The position numbers were made by a program, and so were the translations under genes. Source: Chlamydiota bacterium (lineage in GTDB: Bacteria; Chlamydiota; Chlamydiia; Chlamydiales; SM23-39). From it: a stretch of 10,039 bases of DNA. Of this stretch, positions 1 to 6,060 are shown piece by piece; the stretch's first letter is position 1; each line of letters starts with the position of its first letter. Location: NCBI GenBank assembly GCA_021772165.1, contig JAJFMM010000043.1:1-10039 (forward strand), read 5' to 3'. The notes beneath the pieces were generated by a model. The model did no database searches. It was not told the origin of the DNA and was given only the letters and a program-made list of their open reading frames with translations.

Positions 1-2
1 CG

Positions 3-176
3 AGTACAACGATTTTGATAGTGGAGATTGCCGTTTTGTCTTTAGCGGCACTACCATTATTGATTGCAACGGCGCCGTTCATTGCGATGGCAAGTGTTGC
101 GTCGATTATTACGGGGATGGTTCTTTCGATAATTATGATCCCGCCGCTGGTGATCGTCTCTACGATCATTAGATAA
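3..176 (+). CDS. C-terminal end of a hydrophobic membrane protein (partial)
   Basis: The reading frame enters from outside the window and ends at TAA 174-176. It gives 57 residues, almost all hydrophobic or small, with only two charged residues (one E near the start and the final R). The pattern suggests two membrane segments separated by a short Thr-Gly turn. Frame 2 over the same bases is also open to TAG 170-172 and reads as a Cys/Asp-rich peptide, but nearly all of its third codon positions are pyrimidines. That is what a shadow of a hydrophobic frame (T or C at second positions) looks like, so frame 3 is preferred. The stop lies 8 bp from the convergent stop of the next gene. In a chlamydia such a bilobed hydrophobic end could belong to an inclusion-membrane protein, but this is only inference; an ordinary multi-pass protein is equally possible. 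Confidence 0.42.
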   Translation, partial: STTILIVEIAVLSLAALPLLIATAPFIAMASVASIITGMVLSIIMIPPLVIVSTIIR

Positions 177-184
177 GCGAGACC

Positions 185-949
185 TTATTTAGACGGGGAC
201 GCTAGCTGCCATTTTACCAGGAGTTCTTTCATCCTCCCTTTCTTTAGATGAGAGAGACTCTGATCAAAGAGCTCGAGGCGACGCTCTTGGCTACCCTTGA
301 GAACAGCTAAGTGAATGCCTTTAGGGCTCAGAGGTTTTCCCACCACCTTCAACTTTCCGGCATAGAGATCGCGCACATAAGCAGAAGCTTGCAGCTGACC
401 GAGCAGGGCAGCCTCTACTTCGCTTTTTTCTAGGGCATCGAGCATTTCCATTGTAGAAGCGTAGCTGCGCATGAGAATTTCTGGATGTTTCTGCAAGAGC
501 TGTTCAGTGCTATCGCCGGCGACAACGCCGACCATTTCATTACCGAGATCATCTAAGCCTTTGACACCTGATTTTACCGTTGTGAGTAGAACGGGACCGA
601 GATCGAGTACATTTTGAGAAAACTCATACTTGGCGATGTTGAAATTGTAGAGAGGGATGGAGGTCAAGACAGCATCGTAGCGTTTTTCGTTCATGCCATC
701 GAGAAGAGAGTCCCAATTCGTCTCTACACGCTCGATGTTCATGCCGCTATAGCTTGCAATTTCTATAAACAGCTCTTCCATGAAGCCGTTGACATACTGC
801 TGCTGTGCATCAAAGTCGAGAGGATACCAGTTAGGATCGACACCGATGCGAAAGGCACGTTTATCTTTTCCACAGCCGCAGCCACAGAGCATGAACGCTG
901 CACAAAGTAGCGTAAGGAGAGTAATAGGAAGCCGCAGGAAAAAAGTCAT
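185..949 (-). CDS. Amino-acid ABC transporter substrate-binding lipoprotein (SBP family 3)
   Basis: A 254-residue protein with a signal peptide (residues 1-23) and a Cys-rich lipobox region. Cys24 in L-C-G-C is the best lipidation site; Cys22 and Cys26 are alternatives. The mature part follows the family 3 plan: an opening strand 'RIGVDPNWYPLDF' (about 34-46), a 'GF..EL..EIA' helix, 'W..LL.GMNEKRYDAVLTSI' (ligand-binding lobe), and a C-terminal lobe ending in the usual K-W helix. Length is typical. It should bind an amino acid, probably a polar or basic one, outside the inner membrane and deliver it to an ABC permease not encoded here. It is divergent from hemH with about 54 bp between starts. 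From memory this pairing matches C. trachomatis CT486 (called a glutamine-binding protein, fliY) next to CT485. No clear Shine-Dalgarno precedes the ATG at 949, but the signal peptide fixes the start. Substrate is not assignable from sequence. Confidence 0.88.
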   Translation of the reverse strand: MTFFLRLPITLLTLLCAAFMLCGCGCGKDKRAFRIGVDPNWYPLDFDAQQQYVNGFMEELFIEIASYSGMNIERVETNWDSLLDGMNEKRYDAVLTSIPLYNFNIAKYEFSQNVLDLGPVLLTTVKSGVKGLDDLGNEMVGVVAGDSTEQLLQKHPEILMRSYASTMEMLDALEKSEVEAALLGQLQASAYVRDLYAGKLKVVGKPLSPKGIHLAVLKGSQERRLELFDQSLSHLKKGRMKELLVKWQLASPSK

Positions 950-1003
950 GTTGCACTCGGTTAGGCAGTATGTTAAAAAAAATCTCTCTATTTGGATACA
1001 AAA

Positions 1004-1975
1004 ATGGCCATTCTGCTTGTTAATTTCGGCGGTCCTAGAAACCTCGCGGAAATTGAACCCTTTTTATGTGAGCTCCTTTGTGACCGCGAACTGATACGTA
1101 CGCCGTTTCCGAGCTTCTTTCACAACTATCTTTTCCGTCGCACAGCCAAAAAGCGCACGCCGAAAGTGCAGGCTGATTATGAGCTCATTGGCGGTAAATC
1201 GCCCATCTACGAAACAACAGAAGAGCTGGCAACCTTCCTTCGAGAAACGCAAGAGCTGCCCGTATTCACGTTCCATCGCTACCTGCCGGAAACGCACAAC
1301 GCCTCTCTACAAGCCTTACAAGAGTGCCCTGCCGCATCGATCCAAGTCTTTCCCTTCTTTCCGCAATTTTCAACTGCAACAACCGGCAGTATTGCAACTT
1401 TTCTGACCAAACGGCTCGACGCAAAAACAGTCGAAAAGCTGCACTGGATCAAATCTTATCCAACGCACCCCTCTTTCATCACAGCCTGGCAAACAAAGAT
1501 CTCTCACTTTCTTAAAGAGCACTCTCTCTCTAACGAGGAGACGATCCTTTTTTTCTCTGCGCATGGCCTGCCAAAGTCCTTTATAGAAAGCGGAGATCCT
1601 TATGAGCAGGAATGCGAAGCCTCCTACCGAGCGATCCTAAGCGCTTTTCCTAAGGCGCTCGGCAAACTCGCCTACCAGTCGAAGTTTGGGCGAGGAGAAT
1701 GGCTAAGGCCTTACACAGATGAGGCTTGCAACGAGATCCACAACTGGAGGGACAATAGGAAAACGGTCGTCTTCATCCCGTTAGCTTTTACATCGGATCA
1801 CATTGAAACGCTCTTTGAGATCGAGTCGCTCTATTTGCCGATCATCCAAGCCAAAGGCCACACAGCACTCCGCTGTCCGGCACTCAACCAAGATCCTCTC
1901 TGGAAACAAGCGATCCTCGACATCCTCAAGGAAACTGAGCTCTGCCCGACGAGAACGCTCCTACGACCAAGCTGA
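1004..1975 (+). CDS. hemH: Ferrochelatase
   Basis: Inserts Fe2+ into protoporphyrin IX, the last step of protohaem synthesis. Family marks in order (numbering from ATG 1004): the opening 'LLVNFGGP'; 'GGKSPI' near 63-68; 'FFSAHGLP' with the catalytic His at 187; 'YQSKFGRGEWLRP'; and 'SDHIETLFEIE' with the conserved acidic residue Glu268. The full length of 323 residues is normal for bacterial ferrochelatase. An in-frame TTG at 992 would add four residues; ATG 1004 is preferred because it begins right at the conserved motif, though neither start has a clear ribosome site. The last 186 bp are repeated at 6087-6272, so the 3' end of this gene is one boundary of the accessory block and the gene may be a recombinant. 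Similarity between the two copies fades over the last two codons before the stop. Confidence 0.95.
   Translation: MAILLVNFGGPRNLAEIEPFLCELLCDRELIRTPFPSFFHNYLFRRTAKKRTPKVQADYELIGGKSPIYETTEELATFLRETQELPVFTFHRYLPETHNASLQALQECPAASIQVFPFFPQFSTATTGSIATFLTKRLDAKTVEKLHWIKSYPTHPSFITAWQTKISHFLKEHSLSNEETILFFSAHGLPKSFIESGDPYEQECEASYRAILSAFPKALGKLAYQSKFGRGEWLRPYTDEACNEIHNWRDNRKTVVFIPLAFTSDHIETLFEIESLYLPIIQAKGHTALRCPALNQDPLWKQAILDILKETELCPTRTLLRPS
1790..1975 (+). repeat. hemH 3'-end duplication, copy A (inside intact hemH)
   Basis: Codons from ACA (Thr) through the TGA stop of hemH. It aligns without gaps to 6087-6272 at a constant offset of 4297 bp; I count 161 of 186 identical positions by eye. Similarity breaks down over the final two sense codons and is absent beyond the stop. 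It marks the left edge of the block bounded by the duplication. Confidence 0.9.
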
Positions 1976-2070
1976 TTGGCACATTAGAGCTCGAGATCAA
2001 CGCTAAACACGCCAAGACAGACATCTTTTTTGATCGCGGCTAAATTGGCCTGACATCTTTAAAAAAGCCT

Positions 2071-2099
2071 TTCACTTTTTATGGTGAGTGACTTAAAAT
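2071..2099 (+). promoter_or_regulatory. Candidate sigma-70/sigma-66-type promoter for the thioredoxin-like gene
   Basis: A -35-like TTCACT (2071-2076, four of six consensus bases) stands 17 bp from a -10-like TAAAAT (2094-2099, five of six). It lies about 100 bp upstream of the ATG at 2199, in an otherwise gene-free stretch. In A+T-rich DNA such matches arise by chance, so this is only a candidate. Confidence 0.25.
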
Positions 2100-2198
2100 A
2101 TTTCGCAGTCACGTCATCCTTGGTCTGAAAAAAGAGATTTTCAGCTCTTTTGGAAAGTACGTGATCCGAGAATTAACAATGAATCAACCCATGGACAC

Positions 2199-2951
2199 AT
2201 GTTAAAGACCTTTTTTTTAGCATTTACGTTAGTGTGCTGCAACACTGGAAAGACAAATATGACTGAAACAGACACAAAGACACAAGATATTATGGAGCTG
2301 GTGCGCTTATCAGCTTTACATCCAGATCAATTGGATCTAATGCTAACGCAGTCCATTCAAATGGCGGCCTCCTTGGCAAAAAGTGATATTGACCTCGAAA
2401 AAATTATTGTTGAGACTAAAGAAAAGTTATTTAGCGATGCATTTTTAAAAAAAGTCGCACAGCCTTTTGACAAAATATTCACTCATGATGAAATCAAATT
2501 ACTTCTCAACTACTACAAGTCAGATGCAGTAAAAAAACTGTATAAGACAGCTACAGAGACATATTCCCCAATTCATGTTGCTTTACAAGAGATTATTGCG
2601 GACACCGTAAAGCCCTATTCAGCCACAGACAAAGTGACGTCTCTTACTCAACAAAATTACCAAAAAGAACTAAAGGATTTTAAGGGAAATGCTGTTTTGG
2701 ATATATATTCCGTGTTTTGTGCCCCATGCCAATCTATGGCTCCCATTTTTTCTAAGGCTAGCAACGAATTAGGTGAAAACGTCAAGTTTCTAAAGTTAGA
2801 CATGTCTAAAGAACCTGACATAGCCAAAGACTTTGAGATCCACAGTGTCCCGACTTTACTCTTTATCAAAGAAGGGAAAATAGTTGATCGTCATATAGGG
2901 CTTATTGACAAGAGTGGGTTGACATCAAAAATTAAAGAACACTTGCCCTAA
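2199..2951 (+). CDS. Exported DUF2059-thioredoxin domain protein
   Basis: A 250-residue protein in three parts. Residues 1-20 look like a short signal peptide ending near two cysteines (L-V-C-C-N), possibly a lipoprotein signal, though -1 Cys is unusual. Residues about 30-137 resemble DUF2059, including the 'FTHDEIKLLLNYYKSDAVKKL' stretch typical of that domain. Residues about 150-249 are a thioredoxin fold with active site F-C-A-P-C (Cys174, Cys177) and the cis-proline loop 'SVPTLLF' (Pro218). The usual W-C-G-P-C is changed at two positions, which should shift redox potential. Likely role: thiol-disulfide exchange in the periplasm. An alternative ATG at 2259 (residue 21) has a GGAAAG six bases upstream; that would give a cytoplasmic form. 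Its stop overlaps the convergent gene's 3' end by 20 bp. Possible partners are the Cys-rich peptide encoded in the same block, but that is inference. Confidence 0.82.
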   Translation: MLKTFFLAFTLVCCNTGKTNMTETDTKTQDIMELVRLSALHPDQLDLMLTQSIQMAASLAKSDIDLEKIIVETKEKLFSDAFLKKVAQPFDKIFTHDEIKLLLNYYKSDAVKKLYKTATETYSPIHVALQEIIADTVKPYSATDKVTSLTQQNYQKELKDFKGNAVLDIYSVFCAPCQSMAPIFSKASNELGENVKFLKLDMSKEPDIAKDFEIHSVPTLLFIKEGKIVDRHIGLIDKSGLTSKIKEHLP

Positions 2952-4221
2952 CAAAAATTGTGCTGTAGAGCCTTCCTACGAAGGTCAAAATACAGTTCTT
3001 CAGTCTCCACAAAAATACTTCTCTTTTATCTGAGTCAAGCTTGTGGAGACTGTCAAGTCTATCTTTAGCACCAGGAATACCTAGCCCTTCAGAAATCTTG
3101 TATAAATGCTTTGCATAAGTTATAGAGCGGTGAACTCCTCGCCCATTTTCATATAAAACACCCAAGTTGAACAAAGCTTGCGGAGCTCCCTTTTTAGCAG
3201 CAAGGGTGAAAAACCTAACCGCCTTTTCATCCGACTGACTAAAGCCACATTGTCCATTTAAGCAAAAAATCCCCATTTGAAACAGCGCTGGGGGAAACTC
3301 TTTGTCTGCCGATCTTGAAAACCACTTCCCTGCTTCCAAATCAGACTGTTCAAGCCCCCCTTCTCCTGATAAATATAACATTCCCAGCTCGAACTGAGCC
3401 TGGGGAACATTTTGATTCGACGCTAGCTCAAGCCAATAAGCTGCGTCCTTTTCTGATTTTGAACATGTTCCCATCCCGAGCAAACTAAACATCCCAATTT
3501 TCCATTGAGCATTAGCATCCCCTCTAGATGCTGACTCTCTTAAGAAATTCGCCATCTCGCATAAAGATGCTCTGTTCTCTTCAGAGGACAACTCTCCTGT
3601 AGAAAGCAATGATGGTAATTTACCCGGCATAAAGCAACACATATGCTGTTGATTTTTTTCGTTATAAGAAACAACTCGAACACCTTGGGTCGGCCAATTT
3701 TGCAAGCAAGTTTTAGTGTCCCACAGAGCTCCCATTGGAGCATGAACTGGTTTACCCGAAATATTAGAGATAGCTTGAGCAATTCCTAGGCCAGCATTGC
3801 ATGAATATAAGACAATTTCAGCTTTAGGAGAAAGAAGCTGAAAGTCCTCTGGGAAAATGTGATTTTTTTGATAAAAAGGCTCTTTCCAAAATTTACCCCA
3901 AAGAGACTGTCTCCCAAATTGCAAGCGATCTGGATATCCATGAGCCAAAATAAATAAAAGAGACGGCTTCTTCCCTTCTCTTGAGTACACCTCTCGAATA
4001 GCTTCCCCGAACTGCTTTGCGTCATCTATCGTTTTGATAGCCACTTTGTGTGTTTTTGCAATTTGCAGAAGAAGAGATTGAACTGGTGCAGCCGAAAACA
4101 TGCCATTAGCATCATGGCTAGCTTTAATTACTACAGCTACAGGGGCCTCTTCCTCCTTAGCTACATTAAATTTTTCGATCCTGCCAAAAAAATTATCTAA
4201 AACTTCTCCAGAAACTCTCAC
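2932..4221 (-). CDS. Caspase-like (clan CD-type) domain protein with Sel1 repeats, paralogue 2
   Basis: A 429-residue protein if started at GTG 4221, which I prefer. GTG overlaps the upstream gene's TGA as GTGA, a GAGAGAGG lies 5 bases ahead, and the N-terminus then aligns with the upstream paralogue. The longest frame starts at TTG 4260 and would overlap 43 bp. Residues about 27-190: alternating strands and helices, with 'LLFILAHG' (His94) and 'EIVLYSCNAG' (Cys141). This hydrophobic-strand-HG then hydrophobic-strand-C-x-x-G pattern, 47 residues apart, is the dyad layout of clan CD cysteine peptidases (caspase, CHAT, C80). Residues about 236-395: four Sel1-type repeats (A-x-x-x-L-G-x-x-Y-x-x-G...A...W/F...A) plus a partial fifth. 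The C-terminal 35 residues are basic and hydrophobic. Sel1 repeats bind proteins, so a host-directed or regulatory protease role is plausible. No signal peptide. Catalytic activity is inferred only from motifs. Confidence 0.8.
   Translation of the reverse strand: MRVSGEVLDNFFGRIEKFNVAKEEEAPVAVVIKASHDANGMFSAAPVQSLLLQIAKTHKVAIKTIDDAKQFGEAIREVYSREGKKPSLLFILAHGYPDRLQFGRQSLWGKFWKEPFYQKNHIFPEDFQLLSPKAEIVLYSCNAGLGIAQAISNISGKPVHAPMGALWDTKTCLQNWPTQGVRVVSYNEKNQQHMCCFMPGKLPSLLSTGELSSEENRASLCEMANFLRESASRGDANAQWKIGMFSLLGMGTCSKSEKDAAYWLELASNQNVPQAQFELGMLYLSGEGGLEQSDLEAGKWFSRSADKEFPPALFQMGIFCLNGQCGFSQSDEKAVRFFTLAAKKGAPQALFNLGVLYENGRGVHRSITYAKHLYKISEGLGIPGAKDRLDSLHKLDSDKREVFLWRLKNCILTFVGRLYSTIFVRASVL
3690..3713. 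repeat. 24-bp direct repeat, copy 1 (in paralogue 2)
   Basis: Identical to 5030-5053. It encodes the strictly conserved T-C-L-Q-N-W-P stretch at the end of the caspase-like domain in both paralogues. Perfect nucleotide identity in genes that are otherwise well diverged points to strong constraint or local gene conversion. Confidence 0.8.
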
Positions 4222-5564
4222 GCTATCCTCTCTCTCCACTCTTTTTCTAAGAATAAACAACCTCTAGCGATAGAGCATACCCTTGAAGCCTTCTCCACAA
4301 GAACCTCAAAAAAATCTTTTGTAACCACACTTGCTTTTTTGAGATAATAATCTTCGCCTAAAAGCTGCTGCTCCTCTTGAAATAAGATATTAGCTAACCG
4401 AAACTTAGCGTCAGCAATGCCAAATTCTTCAGCAATCCTGTAATGCTCTTTAGCCTCTTTTAAAGATCGGCTAACCCCTCGTCCATATTCATACATAAAA
4501 CCGAGATAGTAATCTGCTTGCGGTGTTAGTGTTTTTGCTGCTTTTGAGAAAAACTCATACGCTTCATCATCGGATTGAAGAACCCCCAAACTACCATGAT
4601 AAAAAATCATCCCCATTTGAAGTAGAGCAAGCGGGGCTCCTTGACTAGCTGATCGCCTAAACCATTCAAGCGCTTTAAAATCTGTCTTCTCTGTACCGCC
4701 TTGCCCAGACAAACAATTATACCCCATCATATATTGAGCTTGAGCATGGCCGCCTTCAGCTGCTAGGAGGATCCAACGAACCCCCTTATATTCGAGATCT
4801 TCACCTGCCCCTAACCCTCTCAAAAAAAAACTCCCCAACTCGAATTGAGCATCTAAGTCACCTTCATTTGCTTTTTTTGATAAATAATGTTCCATTTCTG
4901 AAAATGATTTTTTTGTCTCTTCAGAGATTCTGTTGATTTCTGGAATCGTTACAGAAGATAGAGACGGATCAAAAATGCCCATATTTTGATGCTTATCCTC
5001 ACTATAAGATAATATCCTAACATCTTGACTCGGCCAATTTTGCAAGCAAGTTTCTATTCCGTATAAAAAGCTTGTTGGAGCAAAAACAATTCTCTTTGAG
5101 GCATTAGCAAAGTCTCTAGCAATACCCCCTTCAGCACCCGCTGAACAAGAAAGCAAAAAAATTTTCGCTTCTGCTTCAAGAGAAGAAAAGTCTTCTTGAA
5201 CAATGTCTTTCTTTTTAAGAACGGCCTTGCCCGTCAATCCAAATTTATACCATGGATGATCATCACCAAACTTAAGATAACTAGGTCTTCCATGAGACAT
5301 AACGATCAGAATAGATGCTTTTTTTCCAAAATCAGCACAAGCTCCATCAATATTTTTGCCAAAATTGGATGCATCATCGATTACTCTCATAGCAACACGA
5401 TATGTTTTTGCGATCTGAAGGATCAATGATTGCGTCGAAATACCCATAGCTCCCGAAGCATCGTATTTACCACGAATTACCACAGCTATTGGAGTGCTCT
5501 CAGTTTTTTCAGCATTGCTCTTATCTATTGCACCATAAAAACTTTTAGACATTATTCCGTTCAT
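4218..5564 (-). CDS. Caspase-like (clan CD-type) domain protein with Sel1 repeats, paralogue 1
   Basis: A 448-residue protein with the same plan as its downstream neighbour. Residues about 24-190 form the putative peptidase domain: 'ILIVMSHG' places His91 and 'KIFLLSCSAG' places Cys140, a 49-residue gap close to that in the paralogue. The conserved 'TCLQNWPSQ' follows at about 172-180. Residues about 237-395 hold four Sel1-type repeats and a partial fifth, for example 'AQYMMGYNCLSGQGG' and 'ADYYLGFMYEYGRG'. The last 50 residues are unlike those of the paralogue in sequence but similarly helical and Lys/Arg-rich. ATG 5564 has AGGTG only two bases upstream; Met5 (5552) is an alternative start. 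It lies 96 bp downstream of the Cys-rich peptide gene on the same strand, with a hairpin between. Likely cytosolic or secreted without a Sec signal. Substrate unknown; the peptide product upstream is one speculative candidate. Confidence 0.8.
   Translation of the reverse strand: MNGIMSKSFYGAIDKSNAEKTESTPIAVVIRGKYDASGAMGISTQSLILQIAKTYRVAMRVIDDASNFGKNIDGACADFGKKASILIVMSHGRPSYLKFGDDHPWYKFGLTGKAVLKKKDIVQEDFSSLEAEAKIFLLSCSAGAEGGIARDFANASKRIVFAPTSFLYGIETCLQNWPSQDVRILSYSEDKHQNMGIFDPSLSSVTIPEINRISEETKKSFSEMEHYLSKKANEGDLDAQFELGSFFLRGLGAGEDLEYKGVRWILLAAEGGHAQAQYMMGYNCLSGQGGTEKTDFKALEWFRRSASQGAPLALLQMGMIFYHGSLGVLQSDDEAYEFFSKAAKTLTPQADYYLGFMYEYGRGVSRSLKEAKEHYRIAEEFGIADAKFRLANILFQEEQQLLGEDYYLKKASVVTKDFFEVLVEKASRVCSIARGCLFLEKEWRERIA
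4227..4236 (-). promoter_or_regulatory. Ribosome binding site deciding the GTG start of paralogue 2
   Basis: On the minus strand a purine-rich GAGAGAGG run ends five bases before GTG 4221. It sits inside the last codons of the upstream gene. Together with the GTGA stop-start overlap it argues for translational coupling and against the TTG 4260 start. Confidence 0.6.
5030..5053. repeat. 24-bp direct repeat, copy 2 (in paralogue 1)
   Basis: Identical to 3690-3713; encodes the same T-C-L-Q-N-W-P segment in paralogue 1. Confidence 0.8.
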
Positions 5565-5614
5565 TTCACCTGCGACCCTATGTACCTTCTCTTGAGCTTA
5601 TGTCCTAAATTTAA

Positions 5615-5641
5615 TGAATGGGAGGAACTAGCTCCCATTCA
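5615..5641 (-). terminator. Hairpin between peptide gene and caspase-like gene (possible attenuator)
   Basis: A perfect 10-bp stem (5615-5624 with 5632-5641) and a 7-base loop lie 20 bp past the peptide stop. On the minus strand the stem is followed by TTAAATTT, a weak U-tract. It could let the peptide be made in excess over the two downstream proteins by partial termination. It could equally be a full terminator separating two transcription units, or an mRNA-stabilising stem. Confidence 0.45.
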
Positions 5642-5660
5642 AACGGCCTATTACAGATGT

Positions 5661-5918
5661 TTATGCTGAGAATGGAGGCACACACATAGCTGCGCATACC
5701 AATGGGGCTGTTGGGGCACAAGCCGGGATAGCTAAACAGGCAGTCCAGCAAGCGATGCATGCAGGATTAGCATCATCCCCTACTATTCTTGCTTGATCTC
5801 CTAGACTCGCAATAATAGGCAAGGCAGCTGCCCCAGCTGGGGTTTCTTTTTTGCTGGCAGGAACTTCTGGGTTTTTCCCAACAAATGATGCTTGATTTGA
5901 GCTAACTGAGCTAATCAT
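5661..5918 (-). CDS. Small Cys-rich peptide with charge-free hydrophobic tail
   Basis: An 85-residue product that I cannot assign to a known family. The first half (1-49) is polar, Ser/Lys/Glu/Asp-containing and carries all the charged residues. The second half (50-85) has no charged residue and is rich in Ala, Pro and Cys, with six cysteines at 54, 57, 61, 67, 75 and 79 plus one Trp at 58. This leader-then-core layout, with 'GDD' (47-49) just before the switch, recalls precursor peptides of bacteriocins or other processed peptides, but no modification enzyme of a known class is nearby. A small disulfide-bonded or metal-binding surface protein, or a small membrane-active peptide, are alternatives. 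TAAGGAGA placed six bases before the ATG is the strongest ribosome site in the window after carB's, so the gene is very likely translated. Two caspase-like proteins follow on the same strand. Confidence 0.75.
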   Translation of the reverse strand: MISSVSSNQASFVGKNPEVPASKKETPAGAAALPIIASLGDQARIVGDDANPACIACWTACLAIPACAPTAPLVCAAMCVPPFSA

Positions 5919-5924
5919 AAAATT

Positions 5925-5932
5925 TCTCCTTA
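5925..5932 (-). promoter_or_regulatory. Strong Shine-Dalgarno of the Cys-rich peptide gene
   Basis: Minus-strand TAAGGAGA, six bases ahead of ATG 5918. It supports the small gene being real. Upstream, 5933-6060 is A+T-rich; I could not pick out a convincing promoter there. Confidence 0.75.
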
Positions 5933-6060
5933 AATTTTTGGTTCATTCACAAATTTCCACTTAAACTAATGAAGAGAAACTTGATGCCAGAGGATCCTAC
6001 TTTAAGCGAGGATACCCTTAAAGTTTTAATTAACTTAAAATAAATAGCTTACAAAGCAAG

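Larger units (their letters stand above)
1976..6060. other. Accessory block bounded by hemH 3'-end duplication
   Basis: The block between the two hemH 3' ends carries four genes that are A+T-richer than the core genes on either side. As samples, 2401-2460 has 16 G/C in 60, while 9061-9120 in carB has 34 in 60. It encodes an exported thioredoxin-like protein, a Cys-rich peptide and two caspase-like/Sel1 paralogues. No integrase, transposase, tRNA or terminal inverted repeat was seen, so the mode of entry is unknown; homologous recombination using the hemH end is the simplest idea. Boundaries are approximate. Confidence 0.5.

Noticed and set aside
1..169. Minus-strand open frame starting at ATG 169, just past the solute-binding protein gene, which could suggest a permease
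   Set aside because: The product has no transporter motif and no clear membrane segment pattern; the + strand hydrophobic frame explains the stretch better.
2..172. Cys/Asp-rich open frame on the + strand at the left edge
   Set aside because: Almost every third codon position is a pyrimidine, as expected for the shadow of the hydrophobic frame 3 reading over the same bases.
950..1003. Divergent promoters between the solute-binding gene and hemH
   Set aside because: TTGCAC at 951-956 is a fair -35, but no -10 at proper spacing was convincing on either strand.
2130..2151. Hairpin with 7-bp arms (AAAAGAG/CTCTTTT)
   Set aside because: Weak, A+T-rich stem without a following T-run and upstream of a gene, so not called as a terminator.
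2179..2205. Eight-codon leader peptide overlapping the start of the thioredoxin-like gene
   Set aside because: No ribosome site and no codon bias typical of attenuation; short open frames like this arise by chance.
2932..5564. CRISPR or tandem-repeat array suggested by repeated motifs in the two paralogues
   Set aside because: The repeats are Sel1-type protein repeats and paralogue similarity; there are no regular spacers.
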